Source: LGRD01 sp031415135 (lineage in GTDB: Bacteria; Pseudomonadota; Gammaproteobacteria; Burkholderiales; Burkholderiaceae_C). Taken from it: 64,000 bases of DNA. The notes beneath the pieces were generated by a model. The model was given only the letters and a program-made list of their open reading frames with translations. It was not told the DNA's origin and did not search any database. Positions within the stretch are counted from its first letter, which is position 1, and each line of letters starts with the position of its first letter. A program made the translations under genes and the position numbers. The stretch is from NCBI GenBank assembly GCA_031415135.1, contig JANORB010000076.1:62001-126000 (forward strand), read 5' to 3'. This document shows positions 63,185-64,000 of this stretch, one piece after another.

Positions 63185-64000
63185 TCAGGCGCGATCAGCC
63201 ACACGCTCGCCGAGCAGGCCCTGCGGCCGCAGCGTGAGCACCAGAATCAGCACGACGAAGGCAAAGATGTCCTGGTAGTGGCTGCCCAGCACGCCGCCGG
63301 TCAAGGCGCCGATGTAGCCGGCGCCGAGCGCTTCGATCAGGCCGAGCAGCACTCCGCCGACCATCGCGCCGGCCAGGTTGCCGATGCCGCCGAACACCGC
63401 CGCGGTGAAGGCCTTCAGCCCTGGCAGGAAGCCCATGGTGTGCGACGCCGAGCCGTAGTTCGCCACGTACATCACGCCGGCAAGCGCGGCCAGCGCCGCA
63501 CCGATGACAAAGGTGGCCGAGATCACCATGTCCGGCCGCACCCCCATCAGACCGGCAACGCGCGGGTTTTCGGCGGTGGCGCGCATCGCCCGCCCCAGCT
63601 TGGTGTAGTTCACCAGGTACATCAGGCCGGCCAGCGTGACCGCCGTGAGCACCAGGATCAGGATCTGCACGGTGTTGATCACCGCGCCGAACACATGAAA
63701 GGGTTCGGAGGGCAGCAGGATCGGATAGGACTTGATCGTCGGCTTCCAGATGATCATGGCCAGCGTCTGCAACAGCAGGCTCATGCCCATGGCGGTGATC
63801 AACGGCGCCAGGCGCGGCGCGGTGCGCAGCGGCCGGTAGGCGATCTTCTCGATGCTGAAGTTGAGGATCGAGCAGACCACGATGGCGGCAACCAGCGAAA
63901 TCAGCAGCAGCGCCCAGCCCGGCAGCCCCATGTCGGCCATCACGGTGACGACGGTCCAACTGGTCAGCGCGCCCACCATCAACACTTCGCCGTGCGCGAA
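63185..64000 (-). CDS. livH: LIV-type ABC transporter permease LivH (N-terminus outside window)
   Basis: C-terminal 271 residues of the second permease; the frame is open to the right edge, where it reads FAHGEVLMVGA, the usual early LivH motif, so only about 35 residues are missing. The coupling loop GRAMRATAENPRVAGLMGV and the C-terminus LTLRPQGLLGE are clear. No periplasmic binding protein gene is seen; it may lie upstream beyond the edge. Confidence 0.93.
   Translation of the reverse strand, partial: FAHGEVLMVGALTSWTVVTVMADMGLPGWALLLISLVAAIVVCSILNFSIEKIAYRPLRTAPRLAPLITAMGMSLLLQTLAMIIWKPTIKSYPILLPSEPFHVFGAVINTVQILILVLTAVTLAGLMYLVNYTKLGRAMRATAENPRVAGLMGVRPDMVISATFVIGAALAALAGVMYVANYGSASHTMGFLPGLKAFTAAVFGGIGNLAGAMVGGVLLGLIEALGAGYIGALTGGVLGSHYQDIFAFVVLILVLTLRPQGLLGERVADRA

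Overview
The window is high-GC DNA with no rRNA, tRNA, insertion sequence or CRISPR array that I could find. Gene content points to a betaproteobacterium of the order Burkholderiales: a MarR-controlled CoA-dependent anthranilate pathway, a LIV-type ABC transporter, a SoxCD-type sulfite dehydrogenase and a xanthomonadin/aryl-polyene-like gene set. The genus cannot be fixed from sequence alone.

Region 1 (1-35.6 kb, minus strand) is a large cis-AT modular polyketide synthase (PKS) operon. It begins with a possible short leader ORF and a stand-alone type II thioesterase, followed by six one-module PKS proteins (called A to F here; F runs off the left edge). All junctions are ATGA or GTGA overlaps. 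Domain orders are A KS-AT-DH-ER-KR-ACP; B KS-AT-cMT-KR-ACP; C KS-AT-DH-ER-KR-ACP; D KS-AT-cMT-ACP; E KS-AT-DH-cMT-ER-KR-ACP; F KS-AT-DH-(cut). Module A has methylmalonyl-type AT motifs; B to F look malonyl-specific, and B, D and E carry C-methyltransferases. No loading module is visible, and A lacks the N-terminal docking helix the others have. The product appears to be a methyl-branched, partly reduced chain with at least one hydroxyl and one ketone; its identity is unknown.

Region 2 (35.9-44.6 kb, minus strand) is a catabolic operon for 2-aminobenzoate via 2-aminobenzoyl-CoA. In transcription order it holds the fused monooxygenase/reductase, a MarR regulator, an enoyl-CoA hydratase, an acyl-CoA dehydrogenase, the CoA ligase, a hot-dog thioesterase, a RidA deaminase and a glutaryl-CoA dehydrogenase. 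A strong sigma70-like promoter with an overlapping palindrome lies upstream.

Region 3 (44.7-53.3 kb) holds mixed genes: a di-heme cytochrome lipoprotein, a small secreted protein, a PaaI-like thioesterase, an RsmH-type rRNA methyltransferase outside a cell-division cluster, a SUV3-like RNA helicase, a heptosyltransferase-like GT9 protein, and a SoxC/SoxD-like pair.

Region 4 (53.4-60.3 kb) looks like part of an aryl-polyene/xanthomonadin-type locus: PAP2 phosphatase, ACP and ketosynthase on the plus strand, and chorismatase, MipA/OmpV porin-like protein, acyltransferase, GT2 and a lipoprotein on the minus strand. The expected ketoreductase, dehydratase, aryl ligase and exporter are not here. 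Region 5 (60.5-64 kb) is a branched-chain amino-acid-type ABC transporter livH(partial)-livM-livG-livF.
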